A DNA stretch of 64,000 nt from JBCAWW01 sp039024315 (lineage in GTDB: Bacteria; Bacteroidota; Bacteroidia; J057). The notes under the pieces were generated by a model, which saw only the letters and a program-made list of their open reading frames with translations, did no database searches and was not told the DNA's origin. Where the stretch lies: positions 1 to 64,000 of the forward strand of contig JBCCQN010000015.1 of assembly GCA_039024315.1 (NCBI GenBank). The letters are read 5' to 3'. Positions 1-7,790 of the stretch are shown here, piece by piece. Made by a program: the position numbers and the translations under genes. The first letter of the stretch is position 1. Every line of letters starts with the position of its first letter.

Positions 1-1
1 A

Positions 2-706
2 AAAGCCTTCGCTGAAGTTACTGTAGTGGCGCCTTCTGGACCGCAAAGTGGCATGGGCCATGCGATCAGTATCGGCAAACCGCTGCGCCTGATGCAAGAA
101 GATTTAGGCGACGGCCAAATTGGCTATGCTTGTACCGGTACACCGGCGGATTGTGTCAAAATCGCTACGGGCGTCTTACTAGATAAAGCACCTGATTTGA
201 TCGTTTCGGGTATCAATCATGGGGCCAATAGCTCGGTGAGTAGTATCTATTCGGGTACGCTTTCGGCGGCGCGCGAAGGCGCCATGCAAAATATTCCGGC
301 CATCGGCTTTTCGCTTTGCAATTATCAGCACGAGGCAGATATGAGCACGGCCAAGATTATTTCGCAAGCGATTATCGCCCAAGCCTTAGATCAAGGATTG
401 CAGCCAGGCCAACTCCTCAATGTCAATATTCCTGATTTGCCGCTCGAGCAAATCAAAGGCATCAAAATCACGCGTCAGGCCAAAGGCCGCTGGGTCGAAG
501 AATTTGACGAACGTCGCGACCCCTACGGTCGTAAATATTATTGGCTAGCAGGTTCCTTCCGTTTGGACGATAGTGGAGAAGATACCGACGAGTATGCGCT
601 ACGAAATGGCTATGTTTCGGTCACGCCTATGATGAGCGACCTGACCGCCTACGCCCAACTGCAAGGCCTGCAGGAATGGAATTTTGTCATGCCTCAAAAG
701 CAATAA
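2..706 (+). CDS. surE: 5'/3'-nucleotidase SurE (5' end outside window)
   Basis: SurE hydrolyses nucleoside monophosphates in the cytoplasm with a divalent metal. The reading frame is open from base 2, so the N-terminus, including the usual metal-binding Asp-Asp pair, lies upstream of the window. What remains shows the family hallmarks: VAPSGPQSGMGHAI, the SGINHGANSS loop holding the metal-binding Asn, and the YSGTLSAAREG helix. About 234 residues are visible, against a usual length near 250, so little is missing. The stop is 9 bases before lpxB, so the two are probably cotranscribed. Identification is by motif recognition and is firm. Confidence 0.95.
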   Translation, partial: KAFAEVTVVAPSGPQSGMGHAISIGKPLRLMQEDLGDGQIGYACTGTPADCVKIATGVLLDKAPDLIVSGINHGANSSVSSIYSGTLSAAREGAMQNIPAIGFSLCNYQHEADMSTAKIISQAIIAQALDQGLQPGQLLNVNIPDLPLEQIKGIKITRQAKGRWVEEFDERRDPYGRKYYWLAGSFRLDDSGEDTDEYALRNGYVSVTPMMSDLTAYAQLQGLQEWNFVMPQKQ

Positions 707-715
707 GTTAACCCT

Positions 716-1801
716 TTGCCTAATCCTAAGCTCTATATCATCGCGGGGGAAGACTCCGGCGATTTGCATGCGGCCAATTTGGTCAAAGCATTGCGAAAGC
801 AGACTCCCGACCTGCAGGTACGCGGAGTAGGAGGGGACCAGCTCCAAAATCAAGAGGTAGACCTCATCGCCCACGTCCGAGATATCAACTTCATGGGCTT
901 TATCGAGGTGGTGCGCAACCTCAAAACCATAAGAGACTTATTCAAAAAAGTAAAAGAGGACATAGAAGCTTTTCAACCGGAGGCTATCGTCTTGGTTGAC
1001 TATCCGGGTTTTAATATTCGCTTATTGCCCTTCCTCAAGGAGCGAGGCATTAAGATTATCTGGTATATCTCGCCACAGGTGTGGGCCTGGAAAAAGGGCC
1101 GCGTCAAGACCTTGCGTAAGTTTGTCGATCGGATGATGGTGATCTTGCCTTTTGAAAAGGATTTTTATCACCAAGAAGGCATGGAGGTGGATTTTGTCGG
1201 GCACCCTTTGCTCGACGCCATGCCAGAGACGAGCGTTCCGCGAAGCGAAAAAAAAACCATCGCTCTCCTGCCCGGTAGCCGTAAACAAGAGATTTCACGT
1301 ATGCTGCCGGTGATGCTAGAGATGATCGATCTTCAACCAGATTATCATTTTGTGGTGGCGGGAGCTCCGAGTCAGACGGCAGATTTTTATCAGCGCCTCA
1401 TCGGCGAACGCTCAGTCGAATTGCGGATGAATGAGACCTATGACATCCTGCAAGAGGCAGATTTAGCGCTGGTTACTTCAGGCACGGCCACTTTGGAGAC
1501 GGCGCTTTTTGGGGTACCGCAGGTGGTTTGTTATAAGGGAAGCGCCATTTCTTATGCCATCGGCAAACGCTTGGTTAAGATTCGCTTTATCAGCCTGGTC
1601 AATTTGATTTTGGATCGCGAGCTCGTGACGGAGCTCATTCAATATGATTTCAATACCGAACGCCTAGCTGCTGAACTGCAAGCCATTATCGGCGAGAAGC
1701 GCAATCAACAAATCAAAGCGGGTTATCAAACGTTACGCGAAAAGCTAGGCGATGGCGGCGCTTCGGAAAGGGCTGCAGCTATCGTGCAGGAATTATTGTG
1801 A
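716..1801 (+). CDS. lpxB: Lipid-A-disaccharide synthase LpxB
   Basis: LpxB (glycosyltransferase family 19) joins UDP-diacylglucosamine and lipid X into the lipid A disaccharide at the inner face of the cytoplasmic membrane. The 361-residue length fits the family. Visible motifs are IIAGEDSGDLHAA at the N-terminus, GVGGDQL, VLVDYPGFNIRL, YISPQVWAWKKGR, LLPGSRKQEI and TSGTATLETALFGVPQVV. No ATG fits; the TTG at 716 puts the N-terminus where the family expects it. The segment ETSVPRSEKK (bases 1233-1247) is encoded by a copy of the hairpin repeat found between genes across the window. It follows surE by 9 bases. Confidence 0.95.
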   Translation: MPNPKLYIIAGEDSGDLHAANLVKALRKQTPDLQVRGVGGDQLQNQEVDLIAHVRDINFMGFIEVVRNLKTIRDLFKKVKEDIEAFQPEAIVLVDYPGFNIRLLPFLKERGIKIIWYISPQVWAWKKGRVKTLRKFVDRMMVILPFEKDFYHQEGMEVDFVGHPLLDAMPETSVPRSEKKTIALLPGSRKQEISRMLPVMLEMIDLQPDYHFVVAGAPSQTADFYQRLIGERSVELRMNETYDILQEADLALVTSGTATLETALFGVPQVVCYKGSAISYAIGKRLVKIRFISLVNLILDRELVTELIQYDFNTERLAAELQAIIGEKRNQQIKAGYQTLREKLGDGGASERAAAIVQELL

Positions 1802-1938
1802 TGTTTTACAAACCGCAGGTTTTGTCCCACTTCGGAGGGGGATTAAGGGGGAGGAAAAGTCTCAAATGCTTTAGGGAGCTTCGAGGCCGACTAGATTTTT
1901 TGGTCCTTCTGTTGCAATGACAAAAGGATAGAGAAAAA

Positions 1939-1952
1939 CGTTCTGCGCAGCA
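1939..1952. repeat. Solo hairpin repeat (CGTTCTGCGCAGCA)
   Basis: A single copy of the dispersed repeat in the orientation CGTTCYGC-GMA-GCRG, ending about 11 bases before the methyltransferase start. The rest of the 1802-1963 spacer shows a small ACAAACC/GGTTTTGT hairpin just after lpxB and no other feature. Confidence 0.6.
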
Positions 1953-1963
1953 AACACAAAAAA

Positions 1964-2614
1964 ATGAAACAAAAAGCATCTGTCATCGACTGCTATGACA
2001 AAAGCGCCAATGCTTATGCCGAGCAATTCATGCAAGAATTGGAGGGCAAATCATTGGATAGGCTCCTCTTGAGACGTTTTGCGGAAGATAATGGGCACAA
2101 AGGCTTGATGCTAGATTTGGCTTGTGGGCCAGGGCATACGACGCTTTTTTTGCGTAATCAGGGGGTAGAAAACTTGCTGGGACTTGATATTTCACCGCAA
2201 ATGGTTGAGGTGGCGCATGATTGGCACAAAGGGAAGATTGCTTTTGCTGAGGCCGATATGTTGGCGCTTCCCTTCAGGAACGATCATGCGGCCAGTGCAA
2301 TCTGTTTTTACGGGATTGTGCATTTTACCTATGAAGAGCTGGACCAAGCATTAAAGGAGATCAGACGAGTTTTGCAGGCAGGGGGGCAATTCTTATTCAG
2401 TTTTCATATCGGCGAGGGGCTAGAGCATGTGTCCGAATTTCTAGGGCAGGAAGTGGAGATTGATTTCCAGTATTTTGAGGTAGAGCGCGTCAGAGAGATC
2501 GCCTTAGCAGCTGGATGGGAGATAAAAGAGGTAGTAGAAAGGCATCCTTACGAAGGAGTTGAGTATCCGAGTAGAAGGGGATATTTCTTGTTGCAAAAGC
2601 CTTTGCTTAACTAA
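1964..2614 (+). CDS. Class I SAM-dependent methyltransferase
   Basis: A 216-residue protein with a Rossmann-type SAM-binding fold: motif I LDLACGPGH at about residues 50-58, an acidic strand end LLGLDISPQMVEVA, AEADMLALPF, and a late helix ALKEIRRVLQAGGQFLFSFH typical of the Methyltransf_11/25 group. The substrate cannot be told from sequence; proteins of this shape methylate small molecules or quinone-like compounds. The ATG start follows a repeat-bearing spacer, so it probably has its own promoter. A small membrane ORF begins just after it. Confidence 0.85.
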   Translation: MKQKASVIDCYDKSANAYAEQFMQELEGKSLDRLLLRRFAEDNGHKGLMLDLACGPGHTTLFLRNQGVENLLGLDISPQMVEVAHDWHKGKIAFAEADMLALPFRNDHAASAICFYGIVHFTYEELDQALKEIRRVLQAGGQFLFSFHIGEGLEHVSEFLGQEVEIDFQYFEVERVREIALAAGWEIKEVVERHPYEGVEYPSRRGYFLLQKPLLN

Positions 2615-2667
2615 TTTTTGGGGTCATCTTTCATACCGTCGGGGCTGGCATACGTTGGGCCTTTTTC

Positions 2668-2793
2668 ATGGGCAAAAAAAGCTGGAAAGAGATTTTTGAT
2701 AACCCCCAAAACTACAATGGAGTCGTTGGTTTGATCTTCTTTTTGATTCTCATCACGGGCTTGATCCTCATTTTTGCCGAGCCCCAAGTTTAG
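2668..2793 (+). CDS. Small single-pass membrane protein, 41 residues
   Basis: A short frame beginning ATG-GGC-AAA encodes a basic/aromatic N-terminus (MGKKSWKEIFDN), then NYNGVVGLIFF and a hydrophobic stretch of about 20 residues ending EPQV. The same frame stays open upstream to base 2611 and reads VGAGIRWAFF just before the ATG. That also looks like protein, but it has no standard start codon there; an ATT at 2614 overlaps the methyltransferase stop. A membrane-anchored small protein is plausible. Function unknown. The case rests on composition and codon sense, not on a recognised family. Confidence 0.5.
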   Translation: MGKKSWKEIFDNPQNYNGVVGLIFFLILITGLILIFAEPQV

Positions 2794-2865
2794 CCTATCC
2801 ATTTTGTTTTTTACTCCCGAAAGCTTATCCCAAGATAGGAGTGATGGTCAAATTTTGCACCTCGC

Positions 2866-2882
2866 TTATAACAATGTTATAA
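2866..2882. promoter_or_regulatory. Palindromic operator upstream of the TetR gene
   Basis: TTATAACAATGTTATAA is a perfect inverted repeat with 8-bp arms around one central base, 13 bases before the proposed regulator start. A closely related 13-bp palindrome sits at 3464-3476 before the DoxX-like gene. Shared palindromes at both promoters are what an autoregulating TetR-family repressor would produce. TAGATTTG at 2891-2898 resembles the Bacteroidota -7 box. Confidence 0.7.
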
Positions 2883-2895
2883 TTTTTTCGTAGAT

Positions 2896-3444
2896 TTGCT
2901 TGTGGAGCGATGCGAAATCATAAAAGCGGCGGTAGATTTAGCGCGTAAGCAGGGTTGGCCCAAGACCACGGTTCGAGCCATTGCGAAGGAGATTGGGTAT
3001 TCTACCATCAAAATATACTCTGACTTTGGCAATAAGAATGGGCTATTCAAAGCCATTCAAAAAGAAGGCTTTCTCGCTTTACGCATGGCTTACGACGCCA
3101 GTGAGGAGGAAGTGCAAGAGCCGGCAAACCGGCTCGTTGCCTTAAGTTTGGCCCATTATGAGTTTGCGATGGAGCACAAACCAGTATATCAACTGATGTT
3201 TCAGATGGCTGGTACCAATTGCGATTTAGAGGAGGAAGGGCAGAAATTTAAAAGTAGTCAACCGATTCGGGACGCCATTTTTGAGCTTTGTGGCAAAGTT
3301 GACCGCACGCTCTTTTTTAATTGGTGGGTGATAGCGCACGGTTTTATCGTTACCGTGGCTTATGATCATCAGATTCCAACTGAAGAAGCTAAGCCAATGC
3401 TCAAGCAAATGGTGCAAAATTTTATCAAAGCAATTTCGATTTAA
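2896..3444 (+). CDS. TetR/AcrR family transcriptional regulator
   Basis: A 182-residue protein with an N-terminal helix-turn-helix (about residues 10-50): IIKAAVDLARKQGWPKTTVRAIAKEIGYSTIKIYSDFGNK matches the TetR DNA-binding domain in order and spacing, and a helical ligand-binding half follows (TetR_C_33-like, with LAHYEFAMEHKPVYQLMF). No ATG is available. TTG 2896 or GTG 2902 must be used, and GTG may be the better choice because a -7-like box overlaps the TTG. Thirteen bases upstream lies a perfect palindrome, repeated before the next gene. It is therefore inferred to repress itself and the DoxX-like membrane protein. Confidence 0.88.
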   Translation: MLVERCEIIKAAVDLARKQGWPKTTVRAIAKEIGYSTIKIYSDFGNKNGLFKAIQKEGFLALRMAYDASEEEVQEPANRLVALSLAHYEFAMEHKPVYQLMFQMAGTNCDLEEEGQKFKSSQPIRDAIFELCGKVDRTLFFNWWVIAHGFIVTVAYDHQIPTEEAKPMLKQMVQNFIKAISI

Positions 3445-3463
3445 TATTTTTTTATACCGTCAT

Positions 3464-3476
3464 ATAACATTGTTAT
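3464..3476. promoter_or_regulatory. Second operator-like palindrome, overlapping the DoxX start codon
   Basis: ATAACATTGTTAT is a perfect 13-bp inverted repeat with the same half-site (ATAACA) as the 2866-2882 palindrome. Its last two bases are the first two of the ATG of the membrane gene, so a bound repressor would block transcription or initiation directly. Confidence 0.65.
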
Positions 3477-3858
3477 GGAGAAAACTACTAGAATCATTTA
3501 CTGGACTATCACAGGAGTACTCGCCTTATTTATGAGTATGTCTGGGTTAGGCTCCATTTCTGGGGTCGAGGAAGTAGTGCAAAGTGTCACAGGTTTAGGT
3601 TATCCGACCTATTTTATTCCCTTCTTGGGCGCTATGAAGCTTCTAGGAGGGATTACTATCCTGCTAGTCAAGATTCCTCAGATCAAAATTGGAGCCTATG
3701 CAGGCGCTTTTTTCTGGAGCATTGGGGGTATTTTTTCGCACTTTGCCAACAGCGATCCTTTTGCAGAGTCTATGCCTTTGATCCTCGCCTTTTTACTGAT
3801 AGGTAGTTCTTTCTACCTGTGGAACCGATATATCTTTAGTCCCAAGCTGACAGCTTAG
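3475..3858 (+). CDS. DoxX-like integral membrane protein
   Basis: A 127-residue protein with four predicted transmembrane segments: IIYWTITGVLALFMSMSG, then YFIPFLGAMKLLGGITILL, IGAYAGAFFWSIGGIFSHF and MPLILAFLLIGSSFYLW. Length, topology and the G-A-M-K-L-LGG core fit the DoxX-like (DUF6653/DoxX_2) group, whose members are of unclear function. It sits 30 bases after the TetR gene and shares its operator, so it is probably the regulator's main target. A strong terminator follows at 3884. Confidence 0.8.
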   Translation: MEKTTRIIYWTITGVLALFMSMSGLGSISGVEEVVQSVTGLGYPTYFIPFLGAMKLLGGITILLVKIPQIKIGAYAGAFFWSIGGIFSHFANSDPFAESMPLILAFLLIGSSFYLWNRYIFSPKLTA

Positions 3859-3883
3859 AGGCTTTTAGCAGAATTGCGTGAGT

Positions 3884-3923
3884 GGTCGTAAGGAATAATT
3901 ATTTCTTACGGCCATATTTTTTT
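3884..3923 (+). terminator. Rho-independent terminator after the DoxX-like gene
   Basis: Bases 3884-3913 form a nearly perfect 15-bp stem (only G-T wobbles) with arms GGTCGTAAGGAATAA and TTATTTCTTACGGCC, followed by a T-rich tract. It ends the TetR-DoxX unit. It also shows that the next gene cannot start as early as the longest frame would allow. Confidence 0.85.
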
Positions 3924-4031
3924 ATTGGTCGTATATTCTTAGTCTGCTGCTTTTGTTCTATATTCAAAGAGGAGCTTAATTATTTGCTCCTAACAGTCCG
4001 CCTGCCAGCCACAGGCAACAAAACGCCCAGT

Positions 4032-5600
4032 ATGAGAGAATCGATTAGCCCCAAAAGCGCAGTCGTGAGCAGACAGCATGCGCCGAGAAAGGAAGCTTTT
4101 TTTACCCAAAATAGAGCGAATCCCTTTTTCAAGACGCAGGCAACTGTCCTCCAAAAAAAGGATCTGATTAAGCGTTCGGCGCCGCCGAAAGTAGTAGGGA
4201 GTAACAAAGCTAACTCACCCCAAAACTCCAATAGCCACTTACCTCAAGGACTCAAAAACGGGCTTGAACAACTGTCAGGTATGGCTATGGACGATGTCAG
4301 AGTTCATCGCAATTCAAGCAAGCCTCAAGCCTTAAATGCTCACGCTTATGCCCAAGGCACTAATATTTATCTCACTCAGGGTCAAGAACAGCATCTTCCG
4401 CATGAGGCTTGGCATGTAGTACAACAAAAACAGGGACGAGTCAAACCGACTTTGCAGTTGAAAGCGAAACTGAATATCAATGATGATGTGAAGTTAGAAG
4501 CAGAAGCAGATATAATGGGAGAAAAGGCGATGAAAATGCCTTTCAAAGAAGGTGCGCGCCATAAAAATACTTCCATCCCAGCAAATCAGGCTCCGATACA
4601 GCGTAGAATTATCGGCACAGATAATAATCCGCTCACGATAGATGACGCAATAACTGCCTTGGAAGCACTCATCCCAGAGAATAGAAGACAACGGCTAAAG
4701 CCATTAATGCTCAGAAGGTTGGTCCAAGGCTTAGTGGAAAGTAATATCAAGGATTTCAGTCTCGAGGAGGCAGCAGAGATGTTGGAGCTCCGCAATACGC
4801 AACTAGCCAGTGCCAACGCGATTGGGCCTTTGACTACCTCTCAGCCCGATATGATTGCTGCTCCAGGTCTCAAACTCAACAAAACCTTTTTTGGCCCTAG
4901 CAAAAAGGCTCAATTAGGAGCCATGATCTCAGCGGCTGGTGATAGCCACTTTGAGGAAGCCGTAGAACCCCAAATGGGGGCTAGTAGTGCGAGCATGACC
5001 ACGCCGGGGCCACTAGCAGTTGATCCAGCTGATATGACAAGGAGAGCCCAAAATTTGGCAAACTTGATGCGAGATTTGCCAAAAATCAAAATCAAGAAAG
5101 GTACCAAATTGCTTCATGTAACTAGCCACCAAGGCCATTGGCTGAGAGAAGGCTTTTTGGGAGGAGACAAGCCAGAAGGCTATTCATTTTTTACCCTATT
5201 GAGTCGAGGACCAGCAAATGCGCATACTAGCAGCGTTTCTGCTGCCTTGGTATATACGGTCCAAGAGGACATAAATGCCTTTTTCTTACAAAACTATCAA
5301 AGCGTAGTTCTAAACCGCTTGATCACCACGCATGCACCGGGCGATCAGCACAGTACGAGTAGTCAAGGAGGGAGAACGAACGTAGGAGGAGAATTTGCTG
5401 CTGCATTGCTTGATTATCTCCCTATGGATCAACGAATCAAAGCATTTATCAGTCCTAGCGAGTCTGAATTAGCTTTTTATAATTATGCCATTCCCACACT
5501 CTTATCAAGAGTAAGTTTGATTACCCGCAAAGATGGCGGCAGTACAAATCCTGCCAATATTTTGAATACAGAGACTCGTAAGGTAGAAAAACTGTACTAA
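4032..5600 (+). CDS. DUF4157-domain protein, candidate contractile-injection-system effector
   Basis: The first two-fifths matches DUF4157: NGLEQLSGMAMDDVRVHRNS, AHAYAQGTNIYL, then HLPHEAWHVVQQKQGRV with a zinc-protease-like HExxH (H124-E125, H128), and LEAEADIMGEKA. DUF4157 proteins are known as a frequent N-terminal part of cargo toxins for extracellular contractile injection systems. The remaining 300 residues, including a domain from about residue 357 (GTKLLHVTSHQGHWLREGF), are unfamiliar and may be the toxic part. The first ATG after the terminator hairpin (4032) gives 522 residues; the frame runs open further upstream but through that hairpin. No injection-system structural genes are in the window, and no immunity gene is obvious beside it. 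Confidence 0.8.
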   Translation: MRESISPKSAVVSRQHAPRKEAFFTQNRANPFFKTQATVLQKKDLIKRSAPPKVVGSNKANSPQNSNSHLPQGLKNGLEQLSGMAMDDVRVHRNSSKPQALNAHAYAQGTNIYLTQGQEQHLPHEAWHVVQQKQGRVKPTLQLKAKLNINDDVKLEAEADIMGEKAMKMPFKEGARHKNTSIPANQAPIQRRIIGTDNNPLTIDDAITALEALIPENRRQRLKPLMLRRLVQGLVESNIKDFSLEEAAEMLELRNTQLASANAIGPLTTSQPDMIAAPGLKLNKTFFGPSKKAQLGAMISAAGDSHFEEAVEPQMGASSASMTTPGPLAVDPADMTRRAQNLANLMRDLPKIKIKKGTKLLHVTSHQGHWLREGFLGGDKPEGYSFFTLLSRGPANAHTSSVSAALVYTVQEDINAFFLQNYQSVVLNRLITTHAPGDQHSTSSQGGRTNVGGEFAAALLDYLPMDQRIKAFISPSESELAFYNYAIPTLLSRVSLITRKDGGSTNPANILNTETRKVEKLY

Positions 5601-5720
5601 TTATTGATCCTTGTCTCTGTCCACAAAAGCAGCTTCAATCTTACATATTGACACGACAAGGCAACAGTAGTCGGCTTTTTTGCTATTTTCGCACTAAAGC
5701 GGTTTTCTGTCGGCTTTCCC

Positions 5721-6482
5721 ATGAACGAAACCCTCCTAAAAGATTTACAAACACGCAAGGCCTCCGGCCAGAAGAGTTTTGCTATGCTCTTAGACCCAGA
5801 TAAGACCTCCCTCGATACAGCCGAGCGAGTGGTCTTACAGGCCGAAAAGTTTGATGTAGATTGGCTTTTGGTAGGTGGTAGTCTTTTACATGATGATCAT
5901 ATCCGACAGTTGATTCCTTACCTCAAGAGTCTCAGCAAGATTCCTGTTATCCTTTTTCCGGGCAGTCCGCAACAAGTGGTACCTAGTGCCAATGGGATCT
6001 TATTCCTATCCCTCATTAGTGGCCGTAATCCAGACTTGCTGATCGGCAGACATGTCGAAGCGGCCCCACTCATCCGCAACACCAAGCTTGAAGTATTACC
6101 TACTGGCTATATGTTGATAGATTGTGGAAAACCCACAACGGCTCACTATATGTCTGGTACTCAGCCGATTCCTTACGATAAAGCTGACATTGCAGCCTGT
6201 ACGGCCATGGCGGGAGAGATGCTAGGATTAAAGCTGATTTATATGGATGGAGGCAGTGGAGCAAGCCAACCAATTTCTCCTAACATGATTCAGGCTGTAT
6301 CACAAAACACGGACATTCCCCTGATTGTAGGGGGGGGTATCCGTTCCGCCGCCATGGCAGAGCAAGCTTGGTCTGCGGGCGCAGATCTTATTGTCGTGGG
6401 CAATGCCTTGGAGCGCGACCCAGATGGGGAGCTGCTAAATGCGATTATGCACGTCAAAGTCGGAATGGGAGCGAGTGTTTAG
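5721..6482 (+). CDS. Geranylgeranylglyceryl phosphate synthase family protein (PcrB-like, group II)
   Basis: A TIM-barrel prenyltransferase that in this family joins geranylgeranyl (or shorter) diphosphate to glycerol-1-phosphate, the ether-lipid step known from archaea and also found in some Bacteroidota. The 253 residues carry FAMLLDPDK near the N-terminus, VGGSLLHDD, VILFPGSPQQV, the long insert with PTGYMLIDCGKPTTAHYM, IYMDGGSGA and IVGGGIRSAAMAEQAW phosphate-binding loops, and GADLIVVGNALE. The ATG is clear, with TATTTTCG at 5684-5691 as a possible promoter box. Substrate chain length is not readable here. It stands alone between unrelated genes. Confidence 0.9.
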   Translation: MNETLLKDLQTRKASGQKSFAMLLDPDKTSLDTAERVVLQAEKFDVDWLLVGGSLLHDDHIRQLIPYLKSLSKIPVILFPGSPQQVVPSANGILFLSLISGRNPDLLIGRHVEAAPLIRNTKLEVLPTGYMLIDCGKPTTAHYMSGTQPIPYDKADIAACTAMAGEMLGLKLIYMDGGSGASQPISPNMIQAVSQNTDIPLIVGGGIRSAAMAEQAWSAGADLIVVGNALERDPDGELLNAIMHVKVGMGASV

Positions 6483-6536
6483 CGATCTTTGGTGATTCTT
6501 TTGTATCATAGGCTATCGATACAACTATAGCCTTCC

Positions 6537-7562
6537 ATGCGAAAACACTTTTTACTTCTAGGACTAGCACTCCTAGCTACTTCCTCTTTATGGGCCCAGC
6601 AAAATTTTAGAGCTGCCTATCTCATCAAGCTTGATGGAGACACTCTCTACGGAGAAGTGGATTCACGAGGGGACGAAAAAATGGGCTTCCAATGCCGCTT
6701 TCGCGCTCGTAAAAAAGCCGCAGTTCAACTCTTCACTCCCACAGAGATAGCAGCCTTCCGCTTCATCAACGGCAAATATTTTGTAGCAAAAGAAGTAGTC
6801 GATGGCAGTTTCTTCCTGGAGTTTATGATCAAAGGCAAGATTAATCTCTATTATCGTAGGGACGAAAAAGGCGATCATTACTATCTCCAAAAAGAAAACG
6901 AGCCTATAGAAAAGCTAGAGTATGAAGAAAAGTTCGTGAAAAGAGAGGGTAAAAAATATCTCTACCAGACCAAAAAACACATCCGGCAACTTCATCAATA
7001 TACCGATAGACTCTCCGAATTCGCGGCAGGGATAGAACGAATGGATAAACCTTCCTATCGTCCGATGCTCACATTGGCTGAAGACTATCATAATACCGTT
7101 TGCCCCGACGAAGCCTGTATCATCTACGCCAAAGATTTGCCTTTCCTCAAACTCAACTTTGAACTAGGAGCAGGTCTAAACAATTGGACATTGGCGCCCG
7201 AATTTGGTTTAACACATTATAGACTAGGAGCTTATATTTGGTTACCGAGAGCAAATGAAAACCTCTATCTCAAGACGGGCCTAGCTTACATTCCTAAGGC
7301 AGAACAGGAAGCGATTTCAGATTTCATGCTTCCTATCCAAATCACCTATATCTTTCCCACTCGCTTTATAAAACCCCATTTTTCTGCTGGCTTTAACCAT
7401 TTTTTAGGCTCTGAAACTGTACCAGTAGTCGCGGGAGGACTCAATCTTTCTCTGACTAAGCAATTGGAATTGAGCTTCCGTACAGAAGTAGCGCCGATCT
7501 CTCTGGCTCTAGGCCGGAGAAGCTTTTTAGCCTTTGAAGCCGGTCTATATTTAAAGCTTTGA
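6537..7562 (+). CDS. Exported hypothetical protein, probably outer-membrane associated
   Basis: A 341-residue protein with a clean Sec signal peptide (MRKHFLLLGLALLATSSLWAQ). After cleavage comes a region with DGDTLYGEVDSR, a pattern common at the start of exported Bacteroidota proteins that report on stored or modified surface material, then FTPTEIAAFRFINGKYFVAKEV. The C-terminal 140 residues have the alternating pattern of beta strands ending in aromatic residues (LNFELGAGLNNW, GAYIWLPR, LYLKTGLAYIP, PHFSAGFNHFLG, LAFEAGLYLKL), which suggests a small outer-membrane beta barrel. No specific family recognised. It lies 54 bases after the GGGPS gene, same strand. Confidence 0.7.
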   Translation: MRKHFLLLGLALLATSSLWAQQNFRAAYLIKLDGDTLYGEVDSRGDEKMGFQCRFRARKKAAVQLFTPTEIAAFRFINGKYFVAKEVVDGSFFLEFMIKGKINLYYRRDEKGDHYYLQKENEPIEKLEYEEKFVKREGKKYLYQTKKHIRQLHQYTDRLSEFAAGIERMDKPSYRPMLTLAEDYHNTVCPDEACIIYAKDLPFLKLNFELGAGLNNWTLAPEFGLTHYRLGAYIWLPRANENLYLKTGLAYIPKAEQEAISDFMLPIQITYIFPTRFIKPHFSAGFNHFLGSETVPVVAGGLNLSLTKQLELSFRTEVAPISLALGRRSFLAFEAGLYLKL

Positions 7563-7582
7563 GCATTCTAAAGCTGAGGGAT

Positions 7583-7669
7583 AAGCGTTCTGCGAAGCAG
7601 TATCAAAGCCCAAAAGGATCTAGTATGTAGAAATCATCTCTCCTTTTTATCTCTTGCTGCGCAGAACGC
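7583..7669. repeat. Inverted pair of hairpin repeats
   Basis: AAGCGTTCTGCGAAGCAG at 7583-7600 faces TTGCTGCGCAGAACGC at 7655-7669, with matching flanks (GAGGGATAAGCG outside one, CGCCTAAGCCTC outside the other). The whole forms a large imperfect palindrome. It lies after the barrel-like gene and may end transcription, though no T tract follows directly. Confidence 0.65.
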
Positions 7670-7790
7670 CTAAGCCTCTCATTTTTCATGCTAGTAAAGA
7701 TGAAATTTGCCGCCGGACTATAGCGTTTTACTCTTTTCTCCCCCCACAAACTTTCTTACCTTTACTTATTCATCAATCCCTGGACCTAAT

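Noticed and set aside
3882..4031. N-terminal extension of the DUF4157 gene to base 3882
   Set aside because: The extra 50 codons run through a strong terminator hairpin with T tract at 3884-3923, so the ATG at 4032 is the sensible start.
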